Origin: an uncultured Clostridia bacterium | GTDB taxonomy: Bacteria; Bacillota; Clostridia; Oscillospirales; Ruminococcaceae | Reading direction: 5' to 3' | NCBI GenBank assembly: GCA_947623585.1 | Contig: CANQHA010000002.1 | Coordinates: 1-64,000, forward strand | Length of the DNA stretch: 64,000 nucleotides | Shown here: piece after piece, positions 17,054 through 25,278 of the stretch | How positions within the stretch are numbered: the stretch's first letter is position 1 | Layout: every line of letters begins with the position of its first letter | Position numbers and translations under genes: made by a program | The notes under the pieces: model-generated | What the model saw: the letters and a program-made list of their open reading frames with translations, nothing else | The model's database searches: none | Told to the model about the DNA's origin: nothing

Positions 17054-17149
17054 GGGAGGGGCTTTATGAGCTGAAATCTCATTAACTCCGTTTAACAAAC
17101 TCAAAGTCGCGGACTTGTAATACTTTTATAATATAAAACAATTATCAAC

Positions 17150-17182
17150 AAAAAGCGCAAGAACATTTCCTGCGCTTTTTTA
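17150..17182 (+). terminator. Terminator of the GH3 gene
   Basis: AAAAAGCGCA (17150-17159) pairs with TGCGCTTTTT (17171-17180) over an 11-nt loop and ends in a T-run. It follows the GH3 stop by about 100 bp. Confidence 0.8.
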
Positions 17183-17280
17183 ATGCTGTCTTTTTATATG
17201 GCGGCTGCCGTGAGTTGAATCTCTTTTTATGGCTCCTGCTAAAGCGAACCAATAAGAAAACCCCTATTCCCGGCGATTAT

Positions 17281-18780
17281 TTACACCTTTTTCACCCTCA
17301 CCGCCATATATTCCCGCCCCGGGAGGTCTACGCGGAATCTGCCCGAAAACTCTCCGACTTTCGTGACCGTCATGCCCCAAGTGTCGATGACTTCAACGCT
17401 GTATCGGTTCACATCGTCGATGTGATACCACCTGAACGCCGGGCGGTTGATACCGTAATAAAAGAGGTGGTAGCCGCTCTCCTTTTCGAGCTTCTCGTCC
17501 TCCGGCACAACACAAAGCTCGTCCCATTCCATATTTTTCGGCTTCAGGCCGCCGGCAGGAGCGTCCTCCAAAATCTTTCGCATAAAAGCTATCCTCGCGG
17601 GGCTCTCGCCCTTCAGCTCGCCGCCGTGCGCCCACCAGAGATTCTCGCCGACATAGGTCTCGCCGTGCCCGCCGTAGCCGCCCCGGCAAAGCGCCTCCCA
17701 GTGCCGTTTGACGAGCTCCTGCGCCGAAATATTGCCCCACGCGAACTGAATGTTGCCCTCATACTGCATCTCGTCGAGAACGACCGGCTTGCCGTACTGC
17801 CTGCGCCAATCGCTCGTCCCCTCGGGCGTGCGCTGAACGCTGCAATGGGTTATCCACGGGCGGGCGTGATTATAAAACTTAACACCGTTATGAATTGACC
17901 GAAGATGATCATACGGGTCGCATTCGCAGATTATCTCGGCAAAGCGTTCCCAGTCCGCCTCGGTCTTGCTTCCGATGAAGTCGTACTCATTTGCAAACGA
18001 CCACCAAATATTGCGGTGGGCGGAGAAGCGCGCTGCTATATATCGCAGATAAAGCTCATTTTGCTCTGCGCTCATCGTCGAGAAGCCCCACCTGTCATAG
18101 GGGTGAAAGAGAATTATGTCCGCCTCGATTCCGAGCCGCTGAAGCTCCGAAATGCAGTTTTCGATATGCCGAAAATGCTCGGGGTTGAACCGCGAAAAGT
18201 CCCAATTATTGCCCTCGGAGCCCGGCCCGAAGCCCCAGACGTTATCCTCGTTGACTAAATTTCCGTCGACCGGCGTGCCCTCATAGGGATAGGAGCGCGG
18301 TTCGCGCGAATTGTAACAATAGCTCTTCGGAAACACGCAGAAGCGGATTTTGTTGAACGGCGAGTTTTTGAGTGTTTCAAGCGTTTGGACGATTAGCTCG
18401 TCCGATTGCAGCTCCCAGACGTAGCAGGTCGTGCCGATCGGGTAGTAGGGCGTGCCGTCGGCGTATGCGAAGTGGAATGTGTTGCAAATCCGCACAGGGC
18501 CGTGGTTTTCGGGCGACGGAGCGGTTACCGTAAACTCGCCCGAAAAGCTCTCGACCGAGAAATTCCCCGAAACGGTGAAGCGGTATTTGCCCTCGTGCGA
18601 CGGCATGAACCGCACTTTATAGACCCCGCCGCCGTCATAGAAGCCTGCCACGGTCTTGCGCTCGCGCTCGCCCGAAAACGTCGCAGTAATGTGGTAATCC
18701 ACGAAAGGATTTTTATCCGAAAATCCCTCGCAGCTAAGCTCAAAAACGCCCCATTTTTCAACAAATTTAGTATAATTCAT
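17281..18780 (-). CDS. DUF5060/DUF4038/DUF5605 putative glycoside hydrolase
   Basis: A 499-residue cytosolic enzyme. The N-terminal beta-sandwich (about 1-85: WGVFELSCEGFSDKNPFVDY) fits DUF5060. The central TIM barrel (about 100-420) has HFAYADGTPYYPIGTTCYVW, FNKIRFCVFPK, the likely acid/base in WWSFANEYD, and a second likely catalytic Glu in VVLDEMQYEG, as in clan A glycosidases. The C-terminal sheet fits DUF5605. Relatives include apiosidase-like proteins, but the substrate is not established. It lies 43 bp downstream of the heparinase-like gene on the same strand, so it probably removes a sugar from the same uronide oligosaccharides. No signal peptide is present. Confidence 0.82.
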   Translation of the reverse strand: MNYTKFVEKWGVFELSCEGFSDKNPFVDYHITATFSGERERKTVAGFYDGGGVYKVRFMPSHEGKYRFTVSGNFSVESFSGEFTVTAPSPENHGPVRICNTFHFAYADGTPYYPIGTTCYVWELQSDELIVQTLETLKNSPFNKIRFCVFPKSYCYNSREPRSYPYEGTPVDGNLVNEDNVWGFGPGSEGNNWDFSRFNPEHFRHIENCISELQRLGIEADIILFHPYDRWGFSTMSAEQNELYLRYIAARFSAHRNIWWSFANEYDFIGSKTEADWERFAEIICECDPYDHLRSIHNGVKFYNHARPWITHCSVQRTPEGTSDWRRQYGKPVVLDEMQYEGNIQFAWGNISAQELVKRHWEALCRGGYGGHGETYVGENLWWAHGGELKGESPARIAFMRKILEDAPAGGLKPKNMEWDELCVVPEDEKLEKESGYHLFYYGINRPAFRWYHIDDVNRYSVEVIDTWGMTVTKVGEFSGRFRVDLPGREYMAVRVKKV

Positions 18781-18823
18781 GGTAAGACCTCCGGCTTTTT
18801 ATATAATTATATCAAAAATCAGG

Positions 18824-20599
18824 CTAAATCGCCTCGGCTTTTATGCTCATCTCAAACCTGACGCGCTTTGCCGGCGCTTTCGGCGAAAAATCAATCAAAT
18901 AAATTATTCGCAAATCCTTCGGTCTCGGAGCAGGGCGTTCGCCAACGGCGACGTCAAAATCCTTTGCGGGATAAAGCATTACCGCGCTGCCGCCTTTGCC
19001 GTGAAGAATGATTTTATCCCCTTTGACCTCCGGCCGCGAAAAGCTCACAAAGCGCTCGACGGTTTTTATGGTATCAGATGATAAATCAAATTCATCGGTA
19101 AGAGAAATACTGCCATCAGATTGATTAAAACTCACTTTTCTTACAAGGCTTTTCAGACAGTTCAAGCTGTATGCGGGCGCAATATCCATAGCTATTCCAT
19201 GCTCGGTAATTGCGACATCTTTTGCGCAAAACTCGCTGCCCGCTCGCTGAAATTGACCGTCGATTATCGGCAGATTATGCCCCTGCGAGCCACACTCGAA
19301 CCGCTCATAGCGACCCTCGCCGAAGTAGTCGCGGTCGTAAATTCCGCTGCCGTAGTCGATGAGCACCTCGTCGCCGTTGAGGAAAAACTCGACCTGCCCG
19401 ACGTCGTTGTGGTTGTGGCTTTCGCCGTTGTGACCGGCTTTTACGGCTATTCCCGAGCGATTTGCACCACTCGAAATATACCACTGCGCGTCGAAAAAAG
19501 CATAAGCATGATAACTGTTTTCGCTAACCTTGTTATCGGTGCTCCAAACGAGATCTCGAAGCATTCCTACCCAGCGGTAGCAGGGGTCGCTGTCAAAGCT
19601 CGGGAGAAGCGGTCTCGGCAAAAATTCCGCCTCGGCGAATCGAGATTTTATATATGACGTCAGCCCCCACCACCGTGAAACGTCGCCATCGGAGCAGTCT
19701 CCGAATTTGACTATTCCTCCGAATAGAAAATAGGCCTTTTGCTGAAATAGTGCTATGTTTTTAACTCGGCTGTCTGTGAATAAGTCAATTTTATCGTTGC
19801 TAATTCTGCAAAGCATTTCGGCGTAGGCAGCGAAAAATGTAAAGCCGTAGGACCAGTACGACAGCCCTTCGGTGCCGGCTCCGTCGGCGGGGAAGCCGGA
19901 AATGTAGCTTTCCATCGCGGTTTGAAGTCTGAAAACTATTTCGGATAATTCCTCAATATCGCATAGATACATCGCTGCAATGCCAATCGCACCTCCGCAG
20001 ACCGCCGCCCAATTATTCTGCGTGTGCTCCCAGCCGAAGCTGTCTGCCAAATAGCGATTTATAACTCGTTTACGGATATTATCTCGAGCGCGTTTTACTA
20101 AGTCTTGTGACAGCAGACTTTCGTTAAGCGCGCAAATCTCCGCGAGCGCTGAAGCAGTTTCTGCTGAGAATAAATCAACAGTCGGACGGCGCTCTTCGTC
20201 AAAATCTCCCCAAATGTGCGCCGGCAGAGCCCATGTGTACTCGTCGCAAATCGCCCAAATCGCGTCCTCAAGCGCCGAAATATCCTCCTGATTTTGCCAT
20301 AGCCAAACCGCCAGCGCCAAGCACGCAAGCCGCCCGCGCCGCGAAAAATAGCTTTTCTGGTAGGTCTCACGGTCTCCGGTCAGCGAAAAAAGCCGAAATT
20401 CCGAGAATCTGAGCGGCTCGATCGGCGTGCGGCGATACTGCTCCGCCTTGACCCGAATTTCAGCGAGATAGTCGGCATAGACCTTGCCCGAAAGTATCTC
20501 CGACCGTTTCTCCTCAAGGCTTTTTGCGAGCCCCTGCGGCAGTTTGTTTTTCGGCATATCGCACAAAAATTCCTTGATTTCTTGTTGATTATAGCTCAT
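18824..20599 (-). CDS. Heparinase II/III family polysaccharide lyase
   Basis: A 591-residue lyase. The first half is an alpha-helical toroid (W/Y-rich, with NNWAAVCGGAIGIAA and GTEGLSYWSYG), and the second half is a beta-sandwich with the family signature GHNGESHNHNDVGQ at about residues 387-400, which holds the catalytic histidines. Such enzymes cut uronic-acid-containing glycans by beta-elimination, leaving an unsaturated uronate at the non-reducing end. There is no signal peptide, so it should act on imported oligosaccharides, as an oligo-lyase. It is divergent from the GH88 gene, which removes exactly this unsaturated end. The ribosome binding site is GAGGGGGCG. The substrate could be a glycosaminoglycan or another uronide; specificity is not readable. 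Confidence 0.9.
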   Translation of the reverse strand: MSYNQQEIKEFLCDMPKNKLPQGLAKSLEEKRSEILSGKVYADYLAEIRVKAEQYRRTPIEPLRFSEFRLFSLTGDRETYQKSYFSRRGRLACLALAVWLWQNQEDISALEDAIWAICDEYTWALPAHIWGDFDEERRPTVDLFSAETASALAEICALNESLLSQDLVKRARDNIRKRVINRYLADSFGWEHTQNNWAAVCGGAIGIAAMYLCDIEELSEIVFRLQTAMESYISGFPADGAGTEGLSYWSYGFTFFAAYAEMLCRISNDKIDLFTDSRVKNIALFQQKAYFLFGGIVKFGDCSDGDVSRWWGLTSYIKSRFAEAEFLPRPLLPSFDSDPCYRWVGMLRDLVWSTDNKVSENSYHAYAFFDAQWYISSGANRSGIAVKAGHNGESHNHNDVGQVEFFLNGDEVLIDYGSGIYDRDYFGEGRYERFECGSQGHNLPIIDGQFQRAGSEFCAKDVAITEHGIAMDIAPAYSLNCLKSLVRKVSFNQSDGSISLTDEFDLSSDTIKTVERFVSFSRPEVKGDKIILHGKGGSAVMLYPAKDFDVAVGERPAPRPKDLRIIYLIDFSPKAPAKRVRFEMSIKAEAI

Positions 20600-20622
20600 T
20601 CGCCCGCCCCCTCGCTGCTATA

Positions 20623-20652
20623 ATAATAGCACAGGTCCGCACAAAAAATCAA
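20623..20652 (-). promoter_or_regulatory. Promoter of the heparinase-DUF5605 unit
   Basis: On the minus strand TTGATT (20647-20652), 18 bp, TATTAT (20623-20628) with an extended TGC. It is back to back with the promoter of the GH88 operon; the two -35 boxes are only 9 bp apart, so one regulator could control both. Confidence 0.65.
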
Positions 20653-20661
20653 TATTTTGTC

Positions 20662-20690
20662 TTGAAAATGTTTGCAAATTATGCTACCAT
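20662..20690 (+). promoter_or_regulatory. Promoter of the GH88-DhuD-DhuI operon
   Basis: TTGAAA (20662-20667), 17 bp, TACCAT (20685-20690) with an extended TGC. The start codon of the GH88 gene is 22 bp further. Confidence 0.65.
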
Positions 20691-20712
20691 TTAATTGAAC
20701 GGAGGCGAGCGA

Positions 20713-21816
20713 ATGGAAGAAATTTACTGGCAGGAAGTTGCCGGGAGAATCTGCCGAAAAACGGCGGCGGTCGCGGTCGAAAGCGCCGAAAAGATACCGT
20801 ATTCGACCCAAAATGGGCGTTTTGACGACCAAACCGGCAACATTTCTTGGTGGACGAACGGCTTTTGGGCGGGGCAGCTTTGGCAGCTTTACGGCGCGTT
20901 CGGCGGCGAAAACTTGCGCGAAATCGCCGAGAAGATCGAGGGTAAACTTGACCGCGTTTTTCTCGACAGCGGGGGCATGGACCACGACAGCGGCTTTCGC
21001 TGGCTGATGACTGCGGGCGCGAATTGGCGGCTCACCGGCTCCGAGACCGCAAAAAACCGCCTTATCTTGGCGGCGAGCGACCTTGCGGGGCGTTTCAACC
21101 TTGCGGGAAATTTCATTCGCGCGTGGAACGATTCGGGCGACGGCTCGAAGGCGGGCTGGGCTATAATCGACTGCATGATGAACCTGCCGCTGCTCTATAT
21201 CGCTGCGGAAATTCTTCGCGACCCGCGCTTTTCGCAGATAGCTATCGCCCACGCCGACACCGCGATGAGGGCTTTTGTGCGGCCCGACGGCTCGGTCTGC
21301 CACATCGTCGAGTTTGACCCGATTACAGGCAAGCGCCTCGGAAGCCACGGCGGGCAAGGGTACGCCCACGGCTCGTCATGGACGCGCGGGCAGGCTTGGG
21401 GGCTGTACGGCTTCACGCTTTCATACATTCACTCAAAAAAGCGCGAATACCTCGAAACAGCCCTAAAAATCGCGGACAGGTTCATCGAGCGTATCCCCGA
21501 AAACGGCTTTATTCCGGTCGATTTCGACCAACCGCCCGAGCCTTGGTATGAGGACTCGACCGCCGCCGCGATAGCCGCCTGCGGGCTTTTGGAGCTCTCG
21601 AAATTCTCGGGCGAAAAATATCGCGAAACGGCGGAAATGCTGCTCAGAAACCTTGTTGAGAACCGCTGCCGATTCGACCTCGGCTGCGACAATATTCTCG
21701 AAAAATGCACCGCCGCCTACCACGATTCGTGGCACGAGGGCGCGATAATTTACGGCGACTATTTCCTGACCGAGGCGGCGCTGAAGCTCTGCGGGAGGGA
21801 GACGTTTTTATGGTGA
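20713..21816 (+). CDS. Unsaturated glucuronyl hydrolase, GH88
   Basis: A 367-residue GH88 enzyme with the expected double toroid of helices. The two catalytic aspartates fit D90 or D92 (GGMDHDSGF) and D153 (AIIDCMMNLPLL), corresponding to Asp88 and Asp149 of the Bacillus enzyme. Further signatures are TGNISWWTNGFWAG near the start and AHGSSWTRGQAWGLYG. It hydrates the double bond of the 4,5-unsaturated uronate made by a lyase, which then opens to a 5-keto acid. The ATG at 20713 follows GGAGG by 8 nt; the TTG of the track is too early. No signal peptide. It heads a plus-strand operon with a nucleotidyltransferase, DhuD and DhuI, giving a complete cytosolic route to 2-keto-3-deoxygluconate. Confidence 0.93.
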   Translation: MEEIYWQEVAGRICRKTAAVAVESAEKIPYSTQNGRFDDQTGNISWWTNGFWAGQLWQLYGAFGGENLREIAEKIEGKLDRVFLDSGGMDHDSGFRWLMTAGANWRLTGSETAKNRLILAASDLAGRFNLAGNFIRAWNDSGDGSKAGWAIIDCMMNLPLLYIAAEILRDPRFSQIAIAHADTAMRAFVRPDGSVCHIVEFDPITGKRLGSHGGQGYAHGSSWTRGQAWGLYGFTLSYIHSKKREYLETALKIADRFIERIPENGFIPVDFDQPPEPWYEDSTAAAIAACGLLELSKFSGEKYRETAEMLLRNLVENRCRFDLGCDNILEKCTAAYHDSWHEGAIIYGDYFLTEAALKLCGRETFLW

Positions 21817-22616
21817 GCGGAGCGGCAACGCTGAATGTTTGGCTTGCTGCCGAGAAAACGGCGGATAAAATCGCGGAGATTCTCGGCGACAATCTTGCGG
21901 CTGTCTATCTTTACGGCTCATGCACGCTCGGGGATTTTCGGCTCTGGTGGAGCGATATCGACATTCTTGTTCTGACCGAGGCTTCAATTTCAGATGAGCA
22001 CGCCGAAAGGCTCGTGGGGCTTCGTCAGGAGATGTCGGAAGAATCGGGCGACGCGATTTACCGTTGCTTTGAGGGCGGAATGCTTTCGCTCAACGCGTTT
22101 ATCGGCGGGCTTTCCGATAGGGTCGTTTATTGGGGCACGAGCGGTCAGCGAATCGCCGACAGTTACAGCTTCGACGCTTTTTGCCGAAAGGAGCTTATCG
22201 AAAGCGGGCGGCTTTTGCGCGGGCGGGATATCAGAAATATGCTCGCCCTGCCCGACTATTCCGAAATCGCGGAAAACGTGCGTCGGCACTATGATTCGAT
22301 ACGAAAATACTCACATCTTTCGGGCAAAAGCATTTATTCTTTCGGGTGGATTTTGGACATCGCGCGGGGAATCTATACGCTTCGCACCGGAAAGATAATT
22401 TCAAAAACCGCGGCCGGGGAATGGGCGCTTAAAAACAATATTTTTGACGACGACGGCGCGCTGAAAACCGTCCTCGAGGTCAGAAAAGACCCGCAGAAGT
22501 TTTACAAAAGCGCTGAGCTTCAAGAGGCGGCGGCAGAACTTGACCCGACAATCCAGCGTTACGCCGATGTTTTAGAGGACGAAATCAGAAATTTTTTTGA
22601 CCGCATGGAGGACTGA
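21810..22616 (+). CDS. Nucleotidyltransferase, aminoglycoside adenylyltransferase-like (DUF4111)
   Basis: A 268-residue protein of the DNA polymerase beta-type nucleotidyltransferase fold. The motif GS-x-D-x-D is intact: Gly36-Ser37 in LYGSCTLGD and Asp49/Asp51 in WSDIDILVL. The C-terminal helical domain (about 130-268) resembles that of AadA-type proteins. Catalytic residues suggest transfer of an NMP group to a small molecule. The ATG at 21810 overlaps the GH88 stop by 7 nt and follows GGGAGGG by 9 nt, so it is translationally coupled. The track ORF begins 35 codons too early. Its place inside a sugar catabolic operon is unexpected; I do not claim antibiotic resistance. Confidence 0.8.
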   Translation: MVSGAATLNVWLAAEKTADKIAEILGDNLAAVYLYGSCTLGDFRLWWSDIDILVLTEASISDEHAERLVGLRQEMSEESGDAIYRCFEGGMLSLNAFIGGLSDRVVYWGTSGQRIADSYSFDAFCRKELIESGRLLRGRDIRNMLALPDYSEIAENVRRHYDSIRKYSHLSGKSIYSFGWILDIARGIYTLRTGKIISKTAAGEWALKNNIFDDDGALKTVLEVRKDPQKFYKSAELQEAAAELDPTIQRYADVLEDEIRNFFDRMED

Positions 22617-22618
22617 TT

Positions 22619-23407
22619 ATGAACATTACCGAACTTTTTTCGCTTAAGGGCAGAACGGCGCTCGTGACGGGCGCGGCATACGGAATAGGCTTTGCTATCG
22701 CCGAGGCGCTCGGCTCTGCGGGGGCTGAGATCGCCTTTTGCTGCCGCTCAGAGGAGCACCTTAAAACCGCGCTCGAGGGTTACTCGGCAAGGGGGATTTC
22801 GGCTCGCGGATTTATCTGCGACGTTACCGACGAGGCGCAGGTTGCGAACATGGTCAAAGAAATCGGCGGGGTGGATATTTTAGTCAACAACGCGGGCATC
22901 ATCAAGCGTATACCTATGGCCGAAATGAGCGCCGAGGATTTTCGCGAGGTGGTAGACGTCGACCTGACCGCGCCGTTTATCTGCTCAAAGGCCGTGATCC
23001 CCGATATGATAAAGCGCGGCGGCGGAAAGATAATCAACATATGCTCGATGATGTCTGAACTCGGCCGCGAAACGGTCTCCGCCTATGCCTCGGCAAAGGG
23101 CGGGCTGAAAATGCTCACAAAAAACATCGCCTCGGAGTACGGGCGGTTCAACATTCAGTGCAACGGCATCGGCCCGGGCTATATCGCTACGCCCCAGACC
23201 GCGCCGCTTCGCGAGCTTCAGTCCGACGGCTCGCGACACCCGTTCGATCGCTTCATCATCTCAAAAACCCCCGCCGAGAGATGGGGCGAGCCCGAGGACC
23301 TTGCAGGCGCGGCGGTTTTTCTCGCCTCGCGAGCATCGGACTTCGTGAACGGCCAGATTTTATATGTAGACGGCGGGATTTTGGCATACATCGGCAAACA
23401 ACCCTGA
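22619..23407 (+). CDS. SDR dehydrogenase, DhuD/KduD type (ketouronate reduction)
   Basis: A 262-residue short-chain dehydrogenase. The NAD(P) site is TGAAYGIG (18-25), NNAG follows at about 91, and the catalytic residues include Tyr156 and Lys160 (YASAKGG). The end (PAERWGEPEDLAGAAVFLAS, DFVNGQILYVDGG) is typical of the gluconate 5-dehydrogenase/KduD subgroup. In glycosaminoglycan degradation by streptococci the equivalent enzyme DhuD converts 3-deoxy-D-glycero-2,5-hexodiulosonate to 2-keto-3-deoxygluconate. The gene begins 2 nt after the nucleotidyltransferase stop with a GGAGG site 8 nt before the ATG. The neighbour DhuI supports this role over a general sugar dehydrogenase. Confidence 0.87.
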   Translation: MNITELFSLKGRTALVTGAAYGIGFAIAEALGSAGAEIAFCCRSEEHLKTALEGYSARGISARGFICDVTDEAQVANMVKEIGGVDILVNNAGIIKRIPMAEMSAEDFREVVDVDLTAPFICSKAVIPDMIKRGGGKIINICSMMSELGRETVSAYASAKGGLKMLTKNIASEYGRFNIQCNGIGPGYIATPQTAPLRELQSDGSRHPFDRFIISKTPAERWGEPEDLAGAAVFLASRASDFVNGQILYVDGGILAYIGKQP

Positions 23408-23410
23408 CAG

Positions 23411-23452
23411 AAAGCAGAGGTCAGAGGTCAGATATCAGAAAAACAGACGGCA
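23411..23452. repeat. Short TCAGARR-type 7-bp repeats
   Basis: The gap between DhuD and DhuI carries about three head-to-tail copies of a 7-bp unit, TCAGAGG, TCAGATA and TCAGAAA, followed by CAGACGG and CAGAAGT. Related TCAGA strings occur at 5151-5200 and 13489-13520. Confidence 0.5.
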
Positions 23453-23482
23453 GAAGTCGGAATTAAGAAAGGTTGATCAGTC

Positions 23483-24121
23483 ATGAAAATCGCACTTATT
23501 GCAGAAAACAGTCAGGCGGCGAAGAACGAGCTCATCGAAAAAGCGCTTAAAAAGGCAGTCGAGCCGATGGGTCACACCGTTCGCAACTACGGTATGCACG
23601 GCCCCGACGACGCGCAGCTCACTTATGTGCAGATAGGAATTTTGGCGGCGGTGCTTCTCAACAGCGGGGCGGCGGATTACGTCATCACCGGCTGCGGCAC
23701 CGGCGAGGGCGCGATGCTCGCCTGCAACAGCTTTCCGGGCGTTATTTGCGGCCACATCGAGGACCCGCTCGACGCCTATACCTTCTCGCAGATAAACGAC
23801 GGCAACGCGATCGCGATACCCTTTGCAAAGGGCTTCGGCTGGGGCGCCGAACTGAACCTCGAGTACATTTTTGAGAAGTTGTTCTCCGAGCCGTCGGGGC
23901 AGGGCTACCCCCGCGAGCGGGCCGAACCCGAGCAGCGAAACAAGCGGATCTTAGACGATGTAAGAGCAGCGGCGTTTCGCCCTCTTGATGAAATTCTTCG
24001 CAGTCTCGACCCCGAGCTCGTGAGGGGCGCGCTTGACAGAGAAAGCGTGCGCGAGTATTTCTTTGATGATTGCAAGTGCGAGAAACTGCGCCGGTCAGTG
24101 TCCGAGATTTTGGAGAGTTGA
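23483..24121 (+). CDS. RpiB/LacAB family sugar isomerase, DhuI type
   Basis: A 212-residue protein. The first 150 residues are the RpiB/LacAB fold: MKIALIAENSQAAKN, DYVITGCGTGEGAMLACNSFPGV with the active-site cysteine region, and INDGNAIAIPF. The C-terminal extension (about 150-212) matches the longer DhuI-like group rather than ribose-5-phosphate isomerase B, which is near 150 residues. DhuI isomerises 4-deoxy-L-threo-5-hexosulose uronate, the product of unsaturated glucuronyl hydrolase, for DhuD to reduce. The gene order GH88-DhuD-DhuI supports this strongly. KDG kinase and KDPG aldolase are not in the window. Confidence 0.87.
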   Translation: MKIALIAENSQAAKNELIEKALKKAVEPMGHTVRNYGMHGPDDAQLTYVQIGILAAVLLNSGAADYVITGCGTGEGAMLACNSFPGVICGHIEDPLDAYTFSQINDGNAIAIPFAKGFGWGAELNLEYIFEKLFSEPSGQGYPRERAEPEQRNKRILDDVRAAAFRPLDEILRSLDPELVRGALDRESVREYFFDDCKCEKLRRSVSEILES

Positions 24122-24206
24122 AACGGAATTGATAAAAAGTTATATCCGGCGGATCTTCTAAGCGGCGGCGACGTGACGCTTACAATTCAATGAGGGAGTG
24201 AAGAAA

Positions 24207-24971
24207 ATGCTCGGGGTTTATTTCAGCGGCACGGGGAACACGAAGCATTGCGTCGAAAAACTGACAGCTTTGCTCGAAAAAACTGCAGCAGTCCTGCCTT
24301 TGGAAACATCAAACATAATTGAGCAAATCAAAAATAATGACACCGTAATATTCGGATATCCGGTTCAATTTTCAAACGCGCCGTATATGGTCAGGGATTT
24401 TATCCGGAAAAACTGTGGGCTCTGGAACGGCAAAAAGATACTCTGCGTTGCCACAATGGGCGCGTTCAGCGGCGACGGCGCAGGCTGCTCCGCGCGGCTT
24501 TTCAGAAAGTACGGCGCCGTGGTTTTGGGCGGAGTTCATCTTAAAATGCCGGATTCCGTGTGCGACAGCAAGCTGCTGAAAAAGAGCGTCGAGCAAAACA
24601 GGGAAATTATCCGTCAGGCAGATAAAAAGATCGAGCGTGTCGCAGAATGCTTCAAAAGCGGCAGCTACCCCAAAGACGGCATCACGCTCGCCGCACATAT
24701 TATCGGGCTTTTCGGGCAGAGGCTGTGGTTTTACAAAAAGACTGCGGGCTATACCGATAAGCTGAAAATCAGCTCTGCCTGTGCAGGCTGCGGGCTGTGT
24801 GCCTCGCTCTGCCCTATGGAGAATATATCAATCTCAAACGGCGTGGCGGTCGCGGCGGACAGGTGCACGATGTGTTATCGCTGCATCAGCCGCTGCCCGG
24901 AAAAGGCTATCACGCTGCTTGGCGACGAAGTTGTGGAGCAGTGTGGGTTTGAGAGATATGCAAAAGGATAG
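24207..24971 (+). CDS. EFR1-type flavodoxin-ferredoxin fusion protein
   Basis: A 254-residue cytosolic electron carrier. The N-terminal flavodoxin-like domain starts VYFSGTGNTKHC, the FMN phosphate loop, and continues with VIFGYPVQFSNAP. The C-terminal ferredoxin domain has two 4Fe-4S motifs: CAGCGLCASLCP and CTMCYRCISRCP. Such EFR1 proteins are common in anaerobic Firmicutes with unknown partners. The ATG at 24207 follows GAGGGA by 9 nt; the GTG in the track is three codons earlier. Base composition looks more mixed than in its neighbours (ATAATTGAGC, AATAATGAC codons). It separates the uronide operon from a GH2 gene stump, so it may have come in by insertion. A functional link to the uronide genes is not supported. 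Confidence 0.88.
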   Translation: MLGVYFSGTGNTKHCVEKLTALLEKTAAVLPLETSNIIEQIKNNDTVIFGYPVQFSNAPYMVRDFIRKNCGLWNGKKILCVATMGAFSGDGAGCSARLFRKYGAVVLGGVHLKMPDSVCDSKLLKKSVEQNREIIRQADKKIERVAECFKSGSYPKDGITLAAHIIGLFGQRLWFYKKTAGYTDKLKISSACAGCGLCASLCPMENISISNGVAVAADRCTMCYRCISRCPEKAITLLGDEVVEQCGFERYAKG

Positions 24972-25278
24972 GGGGCGTTTTGCTCAGCCGATGTTTGTCA
25001 GCGAATACGGCGGCATGAGATGGAATAAGTCCCAAAATTCGGACGCTTGGGGCTACGGCGACGCCCCGAAGACCGAGGAAGAATTTCTTAGCCGCCTTAA
25101 AGGTCTGACCGACGCGATCATGGATAACCCGAGCATTTTCGGGCTTTGCTATACCCAGCTTTACGACGTCGAGCAGGAAGCGAACGGGCTGTATACCTAT
25201 CAGAGGGAGCCGAAGTTCGGGGAGGAGATAATGGAGAGGATAAGGCGGATTTTTGAGGGGAAGGCGGGGGTGGAATGA
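24958..25278 (+). pseudogene. C-terminal remnant of a GH2 beta-galactosidase/glucuronidase-type gene
   Basis: From about 24985 the frame reads QPMFVSEYGGMRWN, then AWGYGDAPKTEEEF, LTDAIMDNPSIFGLCYTQ and NGLYTYQREPKF, which is the last part of the TIM barrel of GH2 enzymes (FVSEYGG holds the nucleophile region). All upstream domains are missing. An ATG at 24958 overlaps the ferredoxin stop, so a peptide of 106 residues could be made, but it would lack most of the fold. I read it as a truncated gene. A GH2 beta-glucuronidase would have fitted the uronide locus, and its loss or displacement may coincide with the arrival of the ferredoxin gene. Confidence 0.8.

Noticed and set aside
16088-17104. 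Long antisense ORF (338 aa) opposite the GH3 gene, and similar long antisense ORFs at 31444-32436, 38368-39405 and 26522-27583
   Set aside because: They lie entirely opposite genes with clear families, have no ribosome binding site, and their translations look like shadows (rich in Arg, Gly, Val, His with no domain).
21810-22616. Calling the nucleotidyltransferase an aminoglycoside resistance gene
   Set aside because: Only the fold and catalytic motif are visible; its operon context is sugar catabolism and there is no mobile element next to it.
24122-24193. Open frame continuing in the DhuI frame after its stop (GIDKKLYPADLLSGGDVTL)
   Set aside because: Only 24 codons, no start or family; it could be a leftover gene end or chance. 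Stop readthrough is not supported.
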